From assembly GCA_937900045.1 (NCBI GenBank), contig CALCEB010000049.1, forward strand, positions 1 to 42,519: a stretch of DNA of 42,519 nt. Reading direction: 5' to 3'. The position numbers were made by a program, and so were the translations under genes. Positions 41,844 to 42,519 of the stretch are shown piece by piece; position 1 is the first letter of the stretch, and every line of letters starts with the position of its first letter. Under the pieces are notes generated by a model, which saw nothing but the letters and a program-made list of their open reading frames with translations, ran no database searches and was not told where the DNA came from. Origin of the DNA: an uncultured Acidobacteriota bacterium. GTDB taxonomy: Bacteria; Acidobacteriota; Terriglobia; UBA7540.

Positions 41844-42519
41844 TGGAGTCACTCAAAATTGAAGGAGCGAAGCTAAAATGTCTATGAAAACAAAGGATTG
41901 GGGTTCTCGGAGCCACCTTGCATCGACATTTTCGGGTCTGAAAGCCGCGTATGCGGTGACGTCAAGTGGCCCACGGGGATAGCCGTGGGATTGTCGTTAA
42001 GGATGGGATTGCAAGCCCCTCGCGGGCGCAGCGGAAAGTTACTCATCTTGCGCTTCACGCCCCGCGGATTGCGACGCCCCCGGCTCGAGACCACCCGCTC
42101 CTGCAAGATTTCGCTCAGCACCGCTTCATGGAACGCCGTTTTCCCCCCAGGGGGAAATAGCGCCGTAGAGGGGCAGCTTGCGGCGAATCACCCGGACGGC
42201 GTGAACGAACGAGAGCCGGTCGGGGTCTTCGCCCGCCTGCAGCGCCGCCTCATGCATCAGGCCACGGATGGCAAAGTGGGCCAGCAGCAGCCCGTAAAAT
42301 TCCTGCCGCACCAAGTCCGGGGTCTTGCTGCGCAGGACCATCCGGGCCCCGCGCAGGTGGGTCTTGAGTTCATCCAGAGCGGTCTCGATTTCCCACCGCT
42401 CGTGATAGAGCGCCGCCCCTTCCTCCGCCGGCCCCCCGGCCGGGTCGAGCACCGTCGTCACCAAGCGGTAGACCGGCTCAGCGTCCGCGATGCCCTCCAG
42501 CCGGTAATCGATCACCCGC
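41844..42519 (-). mobile_element. IS4-like insertion sequence, 3' part (continues beyond the window)
   Basis: The stretch contains the frameshifted transposase and, to its left, a possible element end. TGGAGTCACTCAAAATTGA at about 41844-41862 resembles the terminal repeats GGTAGTGACTCAATTTGA of the small elements elsewhere in the window. The other end lies outside, so the boundary is not proven. Confidence 0.55.
41882..42519 (-). pseudogene. IS4-family transposase, C-terminal part, frameshifted
   Basis: The frame is open from the right window edge to a stop at 42126. It encodes the end of a DDE transposase: VYRLVTTVLDP, then the conserved YHERWEIETALDELK segment with the catalytic glutamate, the HLRGARMVLRSKTPDLVRQE block and HAVRVIRRKLP. 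Immediately afterwards a neighbouring frame continues the expected family tail (FPPGGKTAFHEAVLSEIL, then VVSSRGRRNPRGVKRKMSNF) to a stop at 41882. The switch falls at about 42150-42165 next to a C5/G6 run, so one base gained or two lost explains it. The cause may be real inactivation, a sequencing error or, less likely, programmed frameshifting. The N-terminal part with the two catalytic aspartates is outside the window. Confidence 0.8.

Overview
The window reads as chromosomal DNA of a member of the Acidobacteriota. The strongest markers are two large orphan FtsX/MacB-type permeases of the acidobacterial duplicated orphan permease type (ADOP; 34653-37304 and 37750-40404) and a PadR regulator of the acidobacterial type (41009-41362). 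TPR/ASPIC-UnbV secretory genes and a HAF-repeat protein fit the same picture. Base composition is moderately GC-rich throughout. No rRNA, tRNA, CRISPR array, phage or plasmid module was seen.

Layout. 1-7.2 kb: a periplasmic molybdopterin oxidoreductase faces a minus-strand block of two TPR proteins around a Tat-exported FG-GAP/UnbV protein. 7.2-11.7 kb: accessory-looking DNA with a small secreted protein, a HAF-repeat protein and an AraC regulator; the last two lie between inverted copies of a short terminal-inverted-repeat element. 12.0-16.8 kb: regulation, with a histidine kinase/NtrC-type regulator pair, a PilZ protein, and an RsbW-like kinase followed by a STAS antagonist. 17.1-22.7 kb: a minus-strand membrane/isoprenoid cluster comprising an ion channel, a UbiA prenyltransferase, an NAD-dependent epimerase/reductase and a fused prenol kinase/DUF92 protein. 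22.8-31.5 kb: a UBP-type zinc finger, a quinone oxidoreductase next to a full-length Lhr helicase, a beta-hydroxyacid dehydrogenase, a small unknown protein and an HtrA-like protease. 31.8-33.7 kb: an MscS channel. 34.3-41.4 kb: a tandem array in which a small coiled-coil gene alternates with an ADOP permease and ends with PadR. 41.8-42.5 kb: the 3' part of a frameshifted IS4-like transposase.

The most unusual content is the repeat landscape and the coiled-coil/ADOP array. At least four short elements (plus one fragment) share terminal inverted repeats that begin GGTAGTG and contain TTTG, but carry two unrelated palindromic cores; two copies have direct-repeat flanks that look like target-site duplications. 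The likely 3' end of the IS4-like element carries a similar sequence, so it is a candidate driver. In the array, three paralogous coiled-coil proteins (109, 95 and 102 residues) differ by whole heptads, and each has TATAAT seven bases before its ATG, which suggests leaderless transcription.
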